Origin: Streptomyces sp. RKAG290
GTDB lineage: Bacteria; Actinomycetota; Actinomycetes; Streptomycetales; Streptomycetaceae
DNA: 64,000 nt
NCBI RefSeq assembly: GCF_023701695.1
Contig: NZ_JAJOZC010000001.1
Coordinates: 2,914,001-2,978,000 of the forward strand
Direction of reading: 5' to 3'
Shown here: piece after piece, positions 16,021 through 24,212 of the stretch
Layout: each line of letters begins with the position of its first letter
Numbering within the stretch: the first letter of the stretch is position 1
Translations under genes and position numbers: made by a program
Notes under the pieces: generated by a model
Seen by the model: the letters and a program-made list of their open reading frames with translations, nothing else
What the model was told of the DNA's origin: nothing
Databases searched by the model: none

Positions 16021-16698
16021 GTGGAAGAGCCCATCGGAGTCATGGAAGCCGCGCCGGTCCCCCAACAGCGTGTCGAGCAACCGCTCGATGCCGCCGTGCG
16101 CTACGCGGAGGAGCGGCACTGGGACGTGTGCCCCGGCACCTGGCTGGAGCCGGGCGACGGAGCGGAGCGGTGCTCGTGCGGCGAGGCCGGCTGCGCCGCG
16201 CCCGGTGCCCATCCCACCCGGGCCGACTGGGCGGGCCAGGCCACCGGAAGCGGCGCGGCGGCCCGCCGGATGTGGTCCCGACACCCCCGGGCCGCCGTCC
16301 TGCTGCCGACCGGCCGCGGCTTCGACGCGATCGACGTGCCGGAGTCCGCGGGCTTCCTGGCGCTGGCCCGGATGGAGCGGCTGAGCCTGCCGCTCGGACC
16401 CGTCACCCGGACCCCTGACCGCCGGATGCAGTTCTTCGTGCTGCCCGGCGCCGCCGACAAGGTGGACGCCCTCGCCCAGAAGCTGGGCTGGAACGCCACG
16501 GCGATCGACCTGCGCGCCCGCGGCGAGGGCCATTACGTGGCGGCCCCGCCGACCCGGGTCGGCGGGAGCGGAGTGGTGCAGTGGGCCCGCCGGCCCACCA
16601 CCGCCAACCGCTGGCTGCCCGAGGTGGAGGAGCTCATGAGCCCGCTCGCCTACGCCTGTGGCCGGGAAGCAGCCGACGCGCGGGCCCGCCTTTCGTAG
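16021..16698 (+). CDS. bifunctional DNA primase/polymerase N-terminal domain-like protein
   Basis: 225 aa from GTG 16021 (VEEPIGVMEAAP), with GGGGGGAG 11 nt upstream. GTG codons at 15997 and 16012 are alternatives. The sequence YAEERHWDVCPGTWLEPGDG, a Cys pair (CSCGEAGCAAPGAHPTRADW) and LLPTGRGFDAIDVPESAGF match the stand-alone prim-pol-N-like proteins common in Streptomyces. These carry the fold but often lack the full acidic catalytic set, so DNA synthesis cannot be assumed. The ABC transporter gene starts 38 nt downstream. Confidence 0.75.
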   Translation: MEEPIGVMEAAPVPQQRVEQPLDAAVRYAEERHWDVCPGTWLEPGDGAERCSCGEAGCAAPGAHPTRADWAGQATGSGAAARRMWSRHPRAAVLLPTGRGFDAIDVPESAGFLALARMERLSLPLGPVTRTPDRRMQFFVLPGAADKVDALAQKLGWNATAIDLRARGEGHYVAAPPTRVGGSGVVQWARRPTTANRWLPEVEELMSPLAYACGREAADARARLS

Positions 16699-16736
16699 GG
16701 TGTCCCCAGACACGGGGACATCGAAGGGCGGGCGCC

Positions 16737-17567
16737 ATGCCGGACCGGACAGAGACCGACGGAGCACAGCGGGCCGCGGAGGCGGAGGTACCGCGGGCGA
16801 CGCCGCCCGCGGTGCGCGTGGAGGGGCTGTGGAAGCGGTTCGGCGAGCAGACCGCGGTGGCCGGGATCGATCTGGAGCTGCCCGCGGGAAAGTTCATCGG
16901 CCTGGTGGGGCCCAACGGCGCGGGAAAGACCACCACCCTGTCCATGGTCACCGGGCTGCTCCGCCCCGACATGGGCCGGATCGAGGTCGGCGGACGGGAC
17001 GTCTGGCGCGACCCGGTCGAGGTGAAGTCCCGCATCGGTGTCCTGCCCGAGGGACTGCGGCTCTTCGAGCGCCTCTCCGGACGTGAACTCCTCGGCTACA
17101 CCGGCCGGTTGCGGGGGCTTCCGGGCCCCGAGACGGACAGCCGGGCCACCCAGCTGCTGGACGTCCTGGACCTGGCGGGTGCCCAGCACAAGCTGGTCGT
17201 CGACTACTCCACCGGCATGCGGAAGAAGATCGGGCTCGCGGCCGCGCTGCTGCACAACCCCGAAGTGCTCTTCCTCGACGAGCCGTTCGAGGGCGTCGAC
17301 CCGGTGTCGGCGCAGACGATCCGCGGGGTGCTGGAGCGCTACACGCGTTCCGGGGCGACCGTCGTCTTCTCCAGCCATGTGATGGAGCTCGTCGAGTCGC
17401 TCTGCGACTGGGTGGCCGTCATGGCGGCCGGCACCATCCGGGCCCAGGGCACTCTCGCGCAGGTGCGCGGCGAGGCGTCCACGCTGCAGGACGCCTTCCT
17501 GGAGCTCGTCGGCGCAGGCGACCGCGACACCGGCACCGCTCTGGACTGGCTGGGCGGCAACCGATGA
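16737..17567 (+). CDS. ABC transporter ATP-binding protein
   Basis: 276 aa; ATG 16737 with AAGGGCGG upstream. ATP-binding subunit of an ABC-2-type exporter: Walker A GPNGAGKTTT, a Q-loop region replaced by GVLPEGLRLFERLSG, signature VDYSTGMRKKIGLAAALL, Walker B VLFLDEPFEGVD and switch SSHVMELVES. The signature motif is STGMR-K-K rather than LSGGQ, as in many DRA/NatA-type exporters. Its stop overlaps the start of the permease gene by 4 nt (ATGA), so the two proteins are made together. Substrate unknown. Confidence 0.92.
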   Translation: MPDRTETDGAQRAAEAEVPRATPPAVRVEGLWKRFGEQTAVAGIDLELPAGKFIGLVGPNGAGKTTTLSMVTGLLRPDMGRIEVGGRDVWRDPVEVKSRIGVLPEGLRLFERLSGRELLGYTGRLRGLPGPETDSRATQLLDVLDLAGAQHKLVVDYSTGMRKKIGLAAALLHNPEVLFLDEPFEGVDPVSAQTIRGVLERYTRSGATVVFSSHVMELVESLCDWVAVMAAGTIRAQGTLAQVRGEASTLQDAFLELVGAGDRDTGTALDWLGGNR

Positions 17568-19213
17568 GCGTGCTCGACGCCCCGGCCGGCACCGGCCCCC
17601 GGACGGGCGGTACGGACGGCACGGCCCTGGTCCCCGTCTTCGTACGGCTCAAACTCACGCTGCTGCGCAACGGGCTGCGGCAGTCGGCCGGCCGCCGGGC
17701 CGCGTACATCGCGTCCGTCGTGGTCACCCTGCTCGTGGCCGCGGGGCAGCTGATCGGGCTGATCGCCCTGCGCGGCAACGCCCATGCCGGCTCGCTCGTG
17801 GTGCTGCTGGCCGCGGTGCTGGCGCTCGGCTGGGCCGTCATGCCGCTGTTCTTCGCCGCCGGGGACGAGACCCTCGACCCGAGCCGGCTGGTGATGCTGC
17901 CGCTGCGGCCCAGGCCCCTGATCGCCGCGCTGCTGATGGCCTCGCTGGTCGGCATCGGGCCGCTGTTCACGCTCTGCCTGGCGGCCGGTTCGGTGATCGC
18001 GGTGGCCCACGGGGCGGGTGCGGCGGTCTTCGCGGTCCTGGCCGCCCCGCTCACCCTGCTGGTCTGCGTCGCGCTGGCGCGCACCGTCGCCACGGCCAAC
18101 AGCCGCCTGCTGACGTCCCGCAAGGGCCGCGATCTGGCGGTGCTCAGCGGGCTGGTGATCGCGGTGGGGATCCAGGTCGTCAACTTCGGGGCGCAGCGGC
18201 TCGGCCAGGCGGGCGGCCTCTCCGCCCTCGACCCGGCCGCTGACGTGGTGCGCTGGCTGCCGCCCGCATCGGCGATCGCGTCCGTGGGCTCCGCGGCCGA
18301 CGGCTCGTACGGGCGGGCCGGCTTGCAACTGCTGCTCTCCGTGGCCGCGCTGGCCCTGCTGATGTGGCTGTGGCAGCGCAGCCTGGTGAAGCTGATGACG
18401 GCACCGGACGGCTCGACGCTGGCCGCCGCCGAGCCGAACCGCAAGAAGTCCGGTACGCGCGGCTCCGGCCTCTGGGCGCTGTTCCCGGAGGGGCGGACCG
18501 GCACGGTGATGCAGCGCAGCCTGCGGTACGTCGCGCGGGACCCGAAGACCAAGGCCGCGTGGGTGACGGCGCTGGCGATCGGGCTGATCGTGCCGCTGCT
18601 CAACGCGTTGCAGGGCACCGGCTCGGTCTACTTCGCCTGCTTCGCCGCCGGGATGCTCGGCATCCAGATGTACAACCAGTTCGGCCAGGACACCTCCGCG
18701 TTCTGGATGGTGGCCATGGCGATCTCCTCGACCCGGGACGCCTACGAGGAACTGCGGGCGCGCGCGCTGGCGTTGCTGCTGATCACGCTCCCTTACACGG
18801 TGTTGGTGACCGTGGTGACGTCCGCGGTGCTCGGGGACTGGGGGGCGCTGCCGGGGGTCATGGGGCTGTCGTTCGCGCTGCTGGGCGCGATGCTGGCGAC
18901 GGGCGCGGTGGCCTCGGCGAACTTCCCGTACTCGATCCCGCAGGACGGTGGGTTCAAGAACGTGGCGCCCGGGCAGGCCGGGCTCGCCTGGATCTCCATC
19001 TTCGGCGGCATGGTCTCGGCGGCGCTGCTGTGTGCCCCGGTGATCGGCCTGACGATCTGGCTGCATCTCTCCGGCGGGCAGGAGTGGCTGTGGCTGCTGT
19101 TGCCGGTGGGTGCGGTGTACGGGGCTCTGATCGCCTGGGCCGGGCTGCGGGTGGCGGCTCCCCGCACGGCGGACCGGCTGCCGGAGATCCTGGCGGCGGT
19201 CAGCAAGGGGTGA
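17564..19213 (+). CDS. ABC-2-type transporter permease
   Basis: 549 aa with about 12-14 hydrophobic segments, among them YIASVVVTLLVAAGQLIGLI, VVLLAAVLALGWAVMPLFF, LIAALLMASLVGIGPLFTLC and VLVTVVTSAVLGDWGALPG. A central cytoplasmic stretch (AEPNRKKSGTRGSGL) splits two halves, giving a fused-type permease larger than the usual 250-aa ABC-2 subunit. It overlaps the ATPase gene at ATGA. Together they form a complete exporter with two copies of each subunit or one fused permease per ATPase dimer. No adjacent biosynthetic or regulator gene reveals the substrate. Confidence 0.88.
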   Translation: MSVLDAPAGTGPRTGGTDGTALVPVFVRLKLTLLRNGLRQSAGRRAAYIASVVVTLLVAAGQLIGLIALRGNAHAGSLVVLLAAVLALGWAVMPLFFAAGDETLDPSRLVMLPLRPRPLIAALLMASLVGIGPLFTLCLAAGSVIAVAHGAGAAVFAVLAAPLTLLVCVALARTVATANSRLLTSRKGRDLAVLSGLVIAVGIQVVNFGAQRLGQAGGLSALDPAADVVRWLPPASAIASVGSAADGSYGRAGLQLLLSVAALALLMWLWQRSLVKLMTAPDGSTLAAAEPNRKKSGTRGSGLWALFPEGRTGTVMQRSLRYVARDPKTKAAWVTALAIGLIVPLLNALQGTGSVYFACFAAGMLGIQMYNQFGQDTSAFWMVAMAISSTRDAYEELRARALALLLITLPYTVLVTVVTSAVLGDWGALPGVMGLSFALLGAMLATGAVASANFPYSIPQDGGFKNVAPGQAGLAWISIFGGMVSAALLCAPVIGLTIWLHLSGGQEWLWLLLPVGAVYGALIAWAGLRVAAPRTADRLPEILAAVSKG

Positions 19214-19289
19214 CGGGGCGGGCGTCGTCGCCCGTCGTCGCCGGGCGGCGGTGGCCCTGGACCGGCCGGTGGGTGCCGGGCTCCCGGGG

Positions 19290-20183
19290 CTACGGAGCCA
19301 CCGGCTCCCGGTCGTCCCGGGTGTCCTTGGCGAACTGCTCCAGGAAGGGTTCGACCGCGGCGCGCCAGCCCTCCGGCTGGTCGTAGTGGACGAGGTGGCC
19401 GGCGTCGGCCACCTCGGCGTACTGCCCGCGCGGCAGCACCCGGACCATCTCCTGCGCCTCCGCGCGGCCCAGTTCGCCGTCGAGGCCGCGGAGCACCAGG
19501 GTGGGGCATCTGACCTGGGCCAGCTCCTCCCAGTGCGCGTCGAAGACCCAGGTGGCGCGGGACTGGAGCATCTGGCGGCGGGAGAAGACGGGCCGCCAGC
19601 CGTCGGCCCGCTCGGCCATCACCTCGGCGAAGAACTCACCGCGGGCCGGGTTGGGCCGCTCCACCCAGGGGTCGTCCTCGCCGAACCACTTCCGTACGTC
19701 GGAGAGCGTCGCGAACGGCACCGGCCAGGCCTTGAACCAGTCCTCCCACTCCCGCTGCGAGGCCGCACCGAGCGCGGAGGCCCGCATGTCGCAGATGACC
19801 AGCGCCCGGACGAGGTCGGGGCGCTTGGCGGCGAGCTGCCAGGCGGTGAGCGCTCCCATGGAGTGCCCGACGAGGGTGACGGGGGCGAGGCCGAGCTGCT
19901 CGATCGCGGCCTCGGCGTCGGCGACGTAGGCGTCGCGGGTGTACGGGCCCTCGGCCGGCTTCTCGCTGCGGCCGTGGCCGCGCTGGTCGAGGCCGACCGC
20001 CCGGTGCCGCTCGGCGAGCCAGCGGGTGGTGGAGGCCCAGTGCGAGGCGCGGCCCATCAGGCCGTGCAGCATTAAGACGCCGGGGGCGCGTTCGCCTTCG
20101 GCACGCCCCTTGGGCGGATCGGCGAACTCCCAGGCCGCGAGGCGTACGCCGTCGGTTCCGGTCACATCGATGCGCCGCACCAT
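19290..20183 (-). CDS. alpha/beta hydrolase
   Basis: 297 aa from ATG 20183, which has AAGGGGG 11 nt upstream; a GTG at 20195 lies too close to that SD. Alpha/beta fold hydrolase: oxyanion motif HGLMG, LDQRGHGRSEKP, nucleophile elbow GHSMG (VTLVGHSMGALTAWQLAAKR) and a late catalytic His in VADAGHLVHYDQP; the acid is probably in LVLRGLDGELG. Cytosolic, no signal peptide. It has one TTA leucine codon (20075-20073, in VLMLHG), so translation may depend on the bldA tRNA. Substrate not predictable; esterase, lactonase or haloperoxidase-like activities are all compatible. Confidence 0.88.
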   Translation of the reverse strand: MVRRIDVTGTDGVRLAAWEFADPPKGRAEGERAPGVLMLHGLMGRASHWASTTRWLAERHRAVGLDQRGHGRSEKPAEGPYTRDAYVADAEAAIEQLGLAPVTLVGHSMGALTAWQLAAKRPDLVRALVICDMRASALGAASQREWEDWFKAWPVPFATLSDVRKWFGEDDPWVERPNPARGEFFAEVMAERADGWRPVFSRRQMLQSRATWVFDAHWEELAQVRCPTLVLRGLDGELGRAEAQEMVRVLPRGQYAEVADAGHLVHYDQPEGWRAAVEPFLEQFAKDTRDDREPVAP

Positions 20184-20674
20184 ATGTTCTGGCACCCCCT
20201 TCAGGTCCCTCGATCACCATGTGGTCGCTCGTCGCCAGAGTATCGAACTCTTATTCGAAAACCGGGCTCCGGCGCACAACATCGCTCGTTCGAGTGACCG
20301 CTTCCAAGGATTGACGTCGGCTGCGGAGGGGAGATCTTCTCCGGGAGGCGGGCCACTCGGGGATGAGGGCTCGCGGGAACCGACCTGAAGAGCTCGGGGC
20401 TCCAGGTCGGAACAGGGGAGGACAGGCCCCGGCGCCTTGCGGCGCCGGGGCCATCCGTCGTGCGGGGGTCTCGGATCCGGGGCCGGGCCGGGACGTCCGG
20501 GCAGGCTTCATCCGGTGCGCAGGCCGGACAGGCCAGTACGACGGGCGCATTCCCTGCTCCCCTCCCCGACCGCGCGGCCAGGCGGCCGACACTCTCAGGT
20601 ATCCCTCAGCCACAGCCTGGCACGCGTTCCGGCCGGGCGCTGCGATTCCGGACGGAAAAACGGAAACCGGACGA
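20184..20674. other. 491-nt intergenic region with strong hairpins, no gene seen
   Basis: Between the dmdR1 terminator and the hydrolase start there is no convincing coding frame. The plus strand holds a 12-bp stem GGCCCCGGCGCC/GGCGCCGGGGCC with a TTGC loop (20425-20452) and a CGACCTG/CAGGTCG stem (20381-20409). A run around 20235-20270 is AT-rich compared with its surroundings and may hold the hydrolase promoter. A small RNA on either strand is possible but unproven. Confidence 0.4.
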
Positions 20675-20728
20675 CGGCGGCCGGTGTCCGACGCCGCCTG
20701 TCAGGCATGCGTCGGACACCGGCCGCCG
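20675..20728 (-). terminator. rho-independent terminator of dmdR1
   Basis: A perfect 20-bp stem (20675-20694 with 20709-20728, core GGCCGGTGTCCGACGC) encloses a 14-nt loop. On the minus strand it is followed within ~20 nt by CCGTTTTTCCG. It lies just past the repeat array at the dmdR1 stop. Confidence 0.75.
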
Positions 20729-20732
20729 GTGG

Positions 20733-20809
20733 TCAGCTCTTCGTTCAGCGCTTTGTTCAGCGCTTTGTTCAGCGCGTGGTTCAGCTCTTCGTTCAGCGCT
20801 CGGTTCAGC
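20733..20809 (-). repeat. 12-bp tandem repeat giving seven in-frame TGA stops
   Basis: Read on the minus strand, the last codons of dmdR1 (AAGCGCTGA) are repeated as degenerate 12-mers of the form AAGCGCTGAACA. TGA codons fall at 20807, 20795, 20783, 20771, 20759, 20747 and 20735 (first bases), each exactly 12 nt apart and in the dmdR1 frame. Confidence 0.85.
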
Positions 20810-21497
20810 GCTTGGCGACGAAGACGTGCGACGCCACCTCGGTGTCCAGCTCGGCCGCCTCGCCGCTGCTGCCGACGAGCACCCCGCCGGGCGACTGGGT
20901 CACGCTGACCACGGAACCGGGCTGCACGCCCGCCCGCCGCAGCGTGTACATCAGCTGGGCGTCCGTCTGGATCGGCTCACCGATCCGGCGGACGACCACC
21001 GTCTTGCCCTCGGAGCCCGGGTCGAGGTCCGCCAGGCTCACCATGCCCTCGTCGAGGAACGGGTCGGCCTCGGCCTTCTCGCCCAGCTCCTCCAGGCCCG
21101 GGATCGGATTCCCGTACGGAGACTCCGTCGGGTGGCGCAGCAGCTCCAGCACCCGCCGCTCCACGGCCTCGCTCATCACGTGTTCCCAGCGACATGCCTC
21201 GGCGTGGACCTGCTCCCACTCCAGGCCGATCACGTCGACGAGCAGGCACTCGGCGAGCCGGTGCTTGCGCATCACGCGGGTCGCCAGCCGGCGGCCCTCC
21301 TCCGTCAGCTCCAGATGCCGGTCGCCCGCGACCTGAACCAGGCCGTCGCGCTCCATGCGCGCCACCGTCTGGCTGACCGTCGGACCGCTCTGGTCCAGCC
21401 GTTCCGCAATCCGGGCGCGCATGGGGACCACGCCTTCCTCTTCAAGTTCGAGGATGGTGCGGAGATACATCTCCGTTGTGTCGATCAGTCCGGACAT
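20805..21497 (-). CDS. dmdR1: DtxR-family iron-dependent repressor DmdR1
   Basis: 230 aa from ATG 21497 (MSGLIDTTEMYLRTILELEE), with GAGGGG 5 nt upstream. Domain 1 is a winged helix (RIAERLDQSGPTVSQTVARM). Domain 2 is the metal-binding/dimer domain with HRLAECLLVDVIGLEWEQVH and EACRWEHVMSE holding the Cys, Glu and His ligands of DtxR/IdeR. Domain 3 is SH3-like (TVVVRRIGEPIQTD to the end). Fe2+-loaded protein represses siderophore genes. In S. coelicolor the orthologue at this position, next to the SIS gene, is DmdR1. A DasR-type site at 21628 lies upstream. The gene ends in an unusual array of in-frame stops. Confidence 0.9.
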   Translation of the reverse strand: MSGLIDTTEMYLRTILELEEEGVVPMRARIAERLDQSGPTVSQTVARMERDGLVQVAGDRHLELTEEGRRLATRVMRKHRLAECLLVDVIGLEWEQVHAEACRWEHVMSEAVERRVLELLRHPTESPYGNPIPGLEELGEKAEADPFLDEGMVSLADLDPGSEGKTVVVRRIGEPIQTDAQLMYTLRRAGVQPGSVVSVTQSPGGVLVGSSGEAAELDTEVASHVFVAKR

Positions 21498-21627
21498 TCG
21501 TGCCCCTCGATGCAATCGTGCGCTGGCCCTCACCCAATTCTGACGCATAGCGCCGACAACCGTGCCTCGTCGGTCCGATGAGGCCCATCGGAGCGCGCCC
21601 GAGCAGGCCTGGCGCTATTGACATGTC

Positions 21628-21642
21628 ACTGGTCCAGACCGC
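21628..21642. promoter_or_regulatory. DasR-responsive element (dre)-like site
   Basis: ACTGGTCCAGACCGC keeps the ACTGGTC.AGACC core of the dre consensus (A[C/G]TGGTCTAGACCA[C/G]T). It lies between dmdR1 (131 nt from its start) and the SIS gene (62 nt from its start). DasR senses amino-sugar phosphates, and GlcNAc control of dmdR1 through DasR has been reported in streptomycetes. Confidence 0.7.
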
Positions 21643-21703
21643 AACGTGATCGGCGATACGGACGCCCCATGGTCACCCCACCCCGCCGGAAAGGCCCTCC
21701 TCG

Positions 21704-22459
21704 ATGAGCGAAAGCAAGCTGGCCGGTCAGTTCTTCGACGCAGCGATCGGTCTGCTGGGGCGGGTGCGGGACGAGGAGTCCGGCAACATCGCGGCCGCCG
21801 GTGCCGCGATCGCCGACACCGTCGAGGCCGGCGGCCGGCTCTTCGCCTTCGGCGCCGGGCACTCCTCGCTGGCCGCCCAGGACGTCGTCTACCGCGCGGG
21901 CGGACTCGCCCTCATGAACCTCCTGGCCGTCCCCGGCGCCCTCGGGGTCGACGTCATGCCGGCGACCCTGGGCTCGGCGCTGGAGCGGGTCGACGGCCTC
22001 GCGGGCGCGGTCCTCGACTCCAGCCCCGCGAAGGCGGGGGACCTCCTCGTGATCATCTCGCTGTCCGGGCGCAACGCGCTGCCGGTGGAGATGGCGCTCA
22101 ACGCGCGTGCACTGGGGCTGACGGTCATCGGGGTCACCTCGGTCGCTTACGCGGACGGCACCCGGTCCCGGCACAGCTCGGGCGGATTTCTGCGGGACCA
22201 CTGCGACATCGTCCTCGACAGCAAGATCGCGGTCGGTGACGCGGAGCTGGCCGTCGACGGCATCGAGGCACCGTTCGCGCCGGCGTCGACGGTGGTCACC
22301 AGTGCGGTGATGCAGGCCATGATGGCGGCCGCCGCGGAGCGGTTGCTGGAGCGGGGGGTGGAGCCGCCGTTGCTGCGCTCGGGGAACGTCGACGGGGGCC
22401 ACGAGTGGAACGGGCGCGTGATGACGGAGTACGCGGACCGGATCTTCTACCGGCACTGA
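21704..22459 (+). CDS. SIS-domain sugar-phosphate protein (UPF0309 type)
   Basis: 251 aa. SIS (sugar isomerase) domain: LFAFGAGHSSLAAQDVVYRA, then GDLLVIISLSGRNALPVEMA with the Ser-rich phosphate-binding loop, and GLTVIGVTSVAYADG. The family binds phosphosugars such as N-acetylglucosamine 6-phosphate or N-acetylmuramic acid derivatives. No catalytic isomerase partner domain or HTH is present, so it is a stand-alone isomerase/etherase-like enzyme or sensor. It is divergent from dmdR1, with a DasR-type site in the shared intergenic region, supporting an amino-sugar link. Confidence 0.88.
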   Translation: MSESKLAGQFFDAAIGLLGRVRDEESGNIAAAGAAIADTVEAGGRLFAFGAGHSSLAAQDVVYRAGGLALMNLLAVPGALGVDVMPATLGSALERVDGLAGAVLDSSPAKAGDLLVIISLSGRNALPVEMALNARALGLTVIGVTSVAYADGTRSRHSSGGFLRDHCDIVLDSKIAVGDAELAVDGIEAPFAPASTVVTSAVMQAMMAAAAERLLERGVEPPLLRSGNVDGGHEWNGRVMTEYADRIFYRH

Positions 22460-22507
22460 GCGGAGCCGCGGGGGCGCGGGGGACTCGGAGTGACCGGTCC
22501 GCCCGGT

Positions 22508-22534
22508 GACCGGTTCCGTCCTCAAACGCCGGAC
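22508..22534. repeat. copy of the CGTCCTCAA..CGCCGGAC intergenic repeat
   Basis: TTCCGTCCTCAAACGCCGGA resembles the arms of the 444-bp palindrome (TTCCGTCCTCAATCGCCGGA). It lies between the convergent SIS and PAS genes and supplies the TGA stop of the PAS gene (22522-22524). Confidence 0.7.
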
Positions 22535-23942
22535 CGGCTGGAATCGGTGCCGTACCCGTCCTTGCCGGCTGCCAGGGAGCGGTGCAGGTCCACCGAGGCG
22601 GCCACGCGGTCGGCCGTGCTCTCCGCGTACACCGCGTCCGGGCGTTCGAAGGCGGTGCGGTGGGCCGCGCGCAGGAACGTCACCACGCCCAGCGTCCGGC
22701 CCCGGCTCCGTAGGACCACGCACAGGGCGTGCACCGAGTCGGCCGGCCACCGGCGCTCCGTTGCCCACTCCCCGGCCGCCCGCGCCCCCGCCGTGGCCCG
22801 TACCGAGCCCGTCCGGTCCAGCGCCTGCAGGGCCGGGTGGCCCGGCGCGTACCGCAGCGGGATGCCGCCGCCGGCCACCGGCAGGCACGGCCCCGGCGCA
22901 TCGGAGGGTGTCGCCGCGGCGCGGACCAGCCGCTCCCCCACCACCAGGTCGATCAGCGCATGGTCGGCGAACCCCGCGAGGGCGTAGTCCAGCGACGTGG
23001 TCGCCGCCTCCATGGGGTCCTCGCACTCGGCCGCCGACCGCGAGGCCCGGTGCAGCTGGTTGGACCGGAAGCGCACCCGGTCCGCGTCCTGGGCCGCGAG
23101 CTTCGCCGCCGTCACGTCCTGGAACAGCCAGCCGACGCCCAGCGGCACCGGCTCCTCCGCGAGCGGCGAGGCCAGTCGCAGGAAGCCGCTGCGCCAGCAG
23201 CGCCGGCGGTCGCCGTCGGCCGTGCGCAGCGTCACCCACAGCTCGGCGGGGGCGGGCGGGGCGCCCGCGGCCAGGACGTGCTGCAGCGCGCCCTCCAGGT
23301 CCTCCACGCCCTGCACGATCAGCTCGCCCAGCGGGCGCCCCAGCAGGGTCGTGCGGCCGCCGCCCAGCGCGCGGGCGGCGTGTGCGTTGACGACGGTCGG
23401 CCGCAGGTCCACGTCGACCAGCACCACGCCCCACGACGCGTCCTCGAACAGCGCCTCGCTCAGCGCGATGGCCCGCTCCAGGTCGATCTGCGCATGGACC
23501 TCGCTGAAGGCGCAGTAGACCCCGGCGGGCTTGCCGTCCACGCTCCGCACCCCGGCCGACTGGGTGCGCACCAGGACCCGCCCGCCGTCCTTGCGCAGCA
23601 GCGCGAACTCGTGCACCTGGCGCCCGGGCCCGTCCATGACGGCCATCAGCCGCCCCTGCACCTCGTCGGCGTCCGCCCGCCGCACCGCCCACCCGGCGAA
23701 GCCGGGGCGCCCGACGGCCTCATCGGCGGACCAGCCGAGAATCCGCTCGGCCTCCCGGTTCCAGTGGGTGACGGTGCCGTCCGCGTCGAAGGCACAGAGC
23801 GCGGCGTCCATTCCGTCGAGCAGGGCCGCCAGCAGCTCCGCGCCGGGGATCGCCGCACCCCCAGCGGCCCCGCGGGCTCTCCCTCCGGCCCCTCTTCGGG
23901 CCCGAGGGCGTCGGTGGTTCCACTGCTCCTGGAAGCACTCAT
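22522..23942 (-). pseudogene. PAS-domain signalling protein, frameshifted near the start
   Basis: The natural start is ATG 23942 (MSASRSSGTTDALGPEEG) with AGGGG 6 nt upstream, but that frame is lost at the C5 run 23858-23862. One extra base gives a seamless 473-aa protein. First PAS domain (~45-170): LLDGMDAALCAFDADGTVTH, WNREAERILGWSADEAVG. Second PAS domain (~175-300): ASWGVVLVDVDLRPTVVNAH. C-terminal GAF-like domain ~320-455 with HALCVVLRSRGRTLGVVTFL. There is no kinase, GGDEF or phosphatase domain, although this layout resembles the sensor half of SpoIIE-type phosphatases. Its stop lies in a dispersed repeat. The frameshift is probably a sequence error. Confidence 0.72.
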
Positions 23943-24051
23943 CCCGTACCCCTGCAGGACGTCTCCGGCATTGCTGCACGTCAGATCATTGAACTCGAAC
24001 GTGACCCAGCACACAGCGACTTCGCCGAAATCGATGACGCCGATAATTCGG

Positions 24052-24080
24052 TTGTGCGGCCCGGAAGAGGTTCCTAGGCT
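24052..24080 (+). promoter_or_regulatory. promoter of the small peptide gene
   Basis: TTGTGC (24052-24057) and TAGGCT (24075-24080) are separated by 17 nt, close to the housekeeping consensus (TTGACA-N17-TAGGAT) of Streptomyces. Transcription would start near 24087, only a few nt before the ATG at 24091. Confidence 0.55.
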
Positions 24081-24090
24081 GCAGGTACAC

Positions 24091-24150
24091 ATGAAGGGAG
24101 GTGCTCCGGAAGTGATTTCTTTTCGGACTCGTGAGGTGACTGCGGGCTGA
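24091..24150 (+). CDS. very small peptide gene (19 or 12 aa)
   Basis: MKGGAPEVISFRTREVTAG from ATG 24091, or VISFRTREVTAG from GTG 24112, which has an excellent SD (AAGGGAGG, 10 nt upstream). It has a good promoter just upstream and a nested hairpin terminator downstream at 24213-24273, so it looks like an independent short transcript. No Cys, Trp or His run that would mark an attenuator leader. It lies between the PAS gene and pdxH, both on the other strand. Function unknown; too short for confident coding tests. Confidence 0.45.
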   Translation: MKGGAPEVISFRTREVTAG

Positions 24151-24212
24151 CGCCCGTCGTCGCGCTCTTTGCAGTGCAGGCCGGTCGCCGGCCAATCCCA
24201 AGCAGTCACCGA

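Noticed and set aside
20733..20809. The tandem repeat considered as a CRISPR-like or operator array
   Set aside because: Units are only 12 nt with no spacers, and they keep the dmdR1 reading frame with a TGA in each; slippage of the gene end explains it.
21626..23692. A 688-codon minus-strand frame across the SIS and PAS genes
   Set aside because: It covers the SIS gene antisense and the PAS gene out of frame; no recognisable protein.
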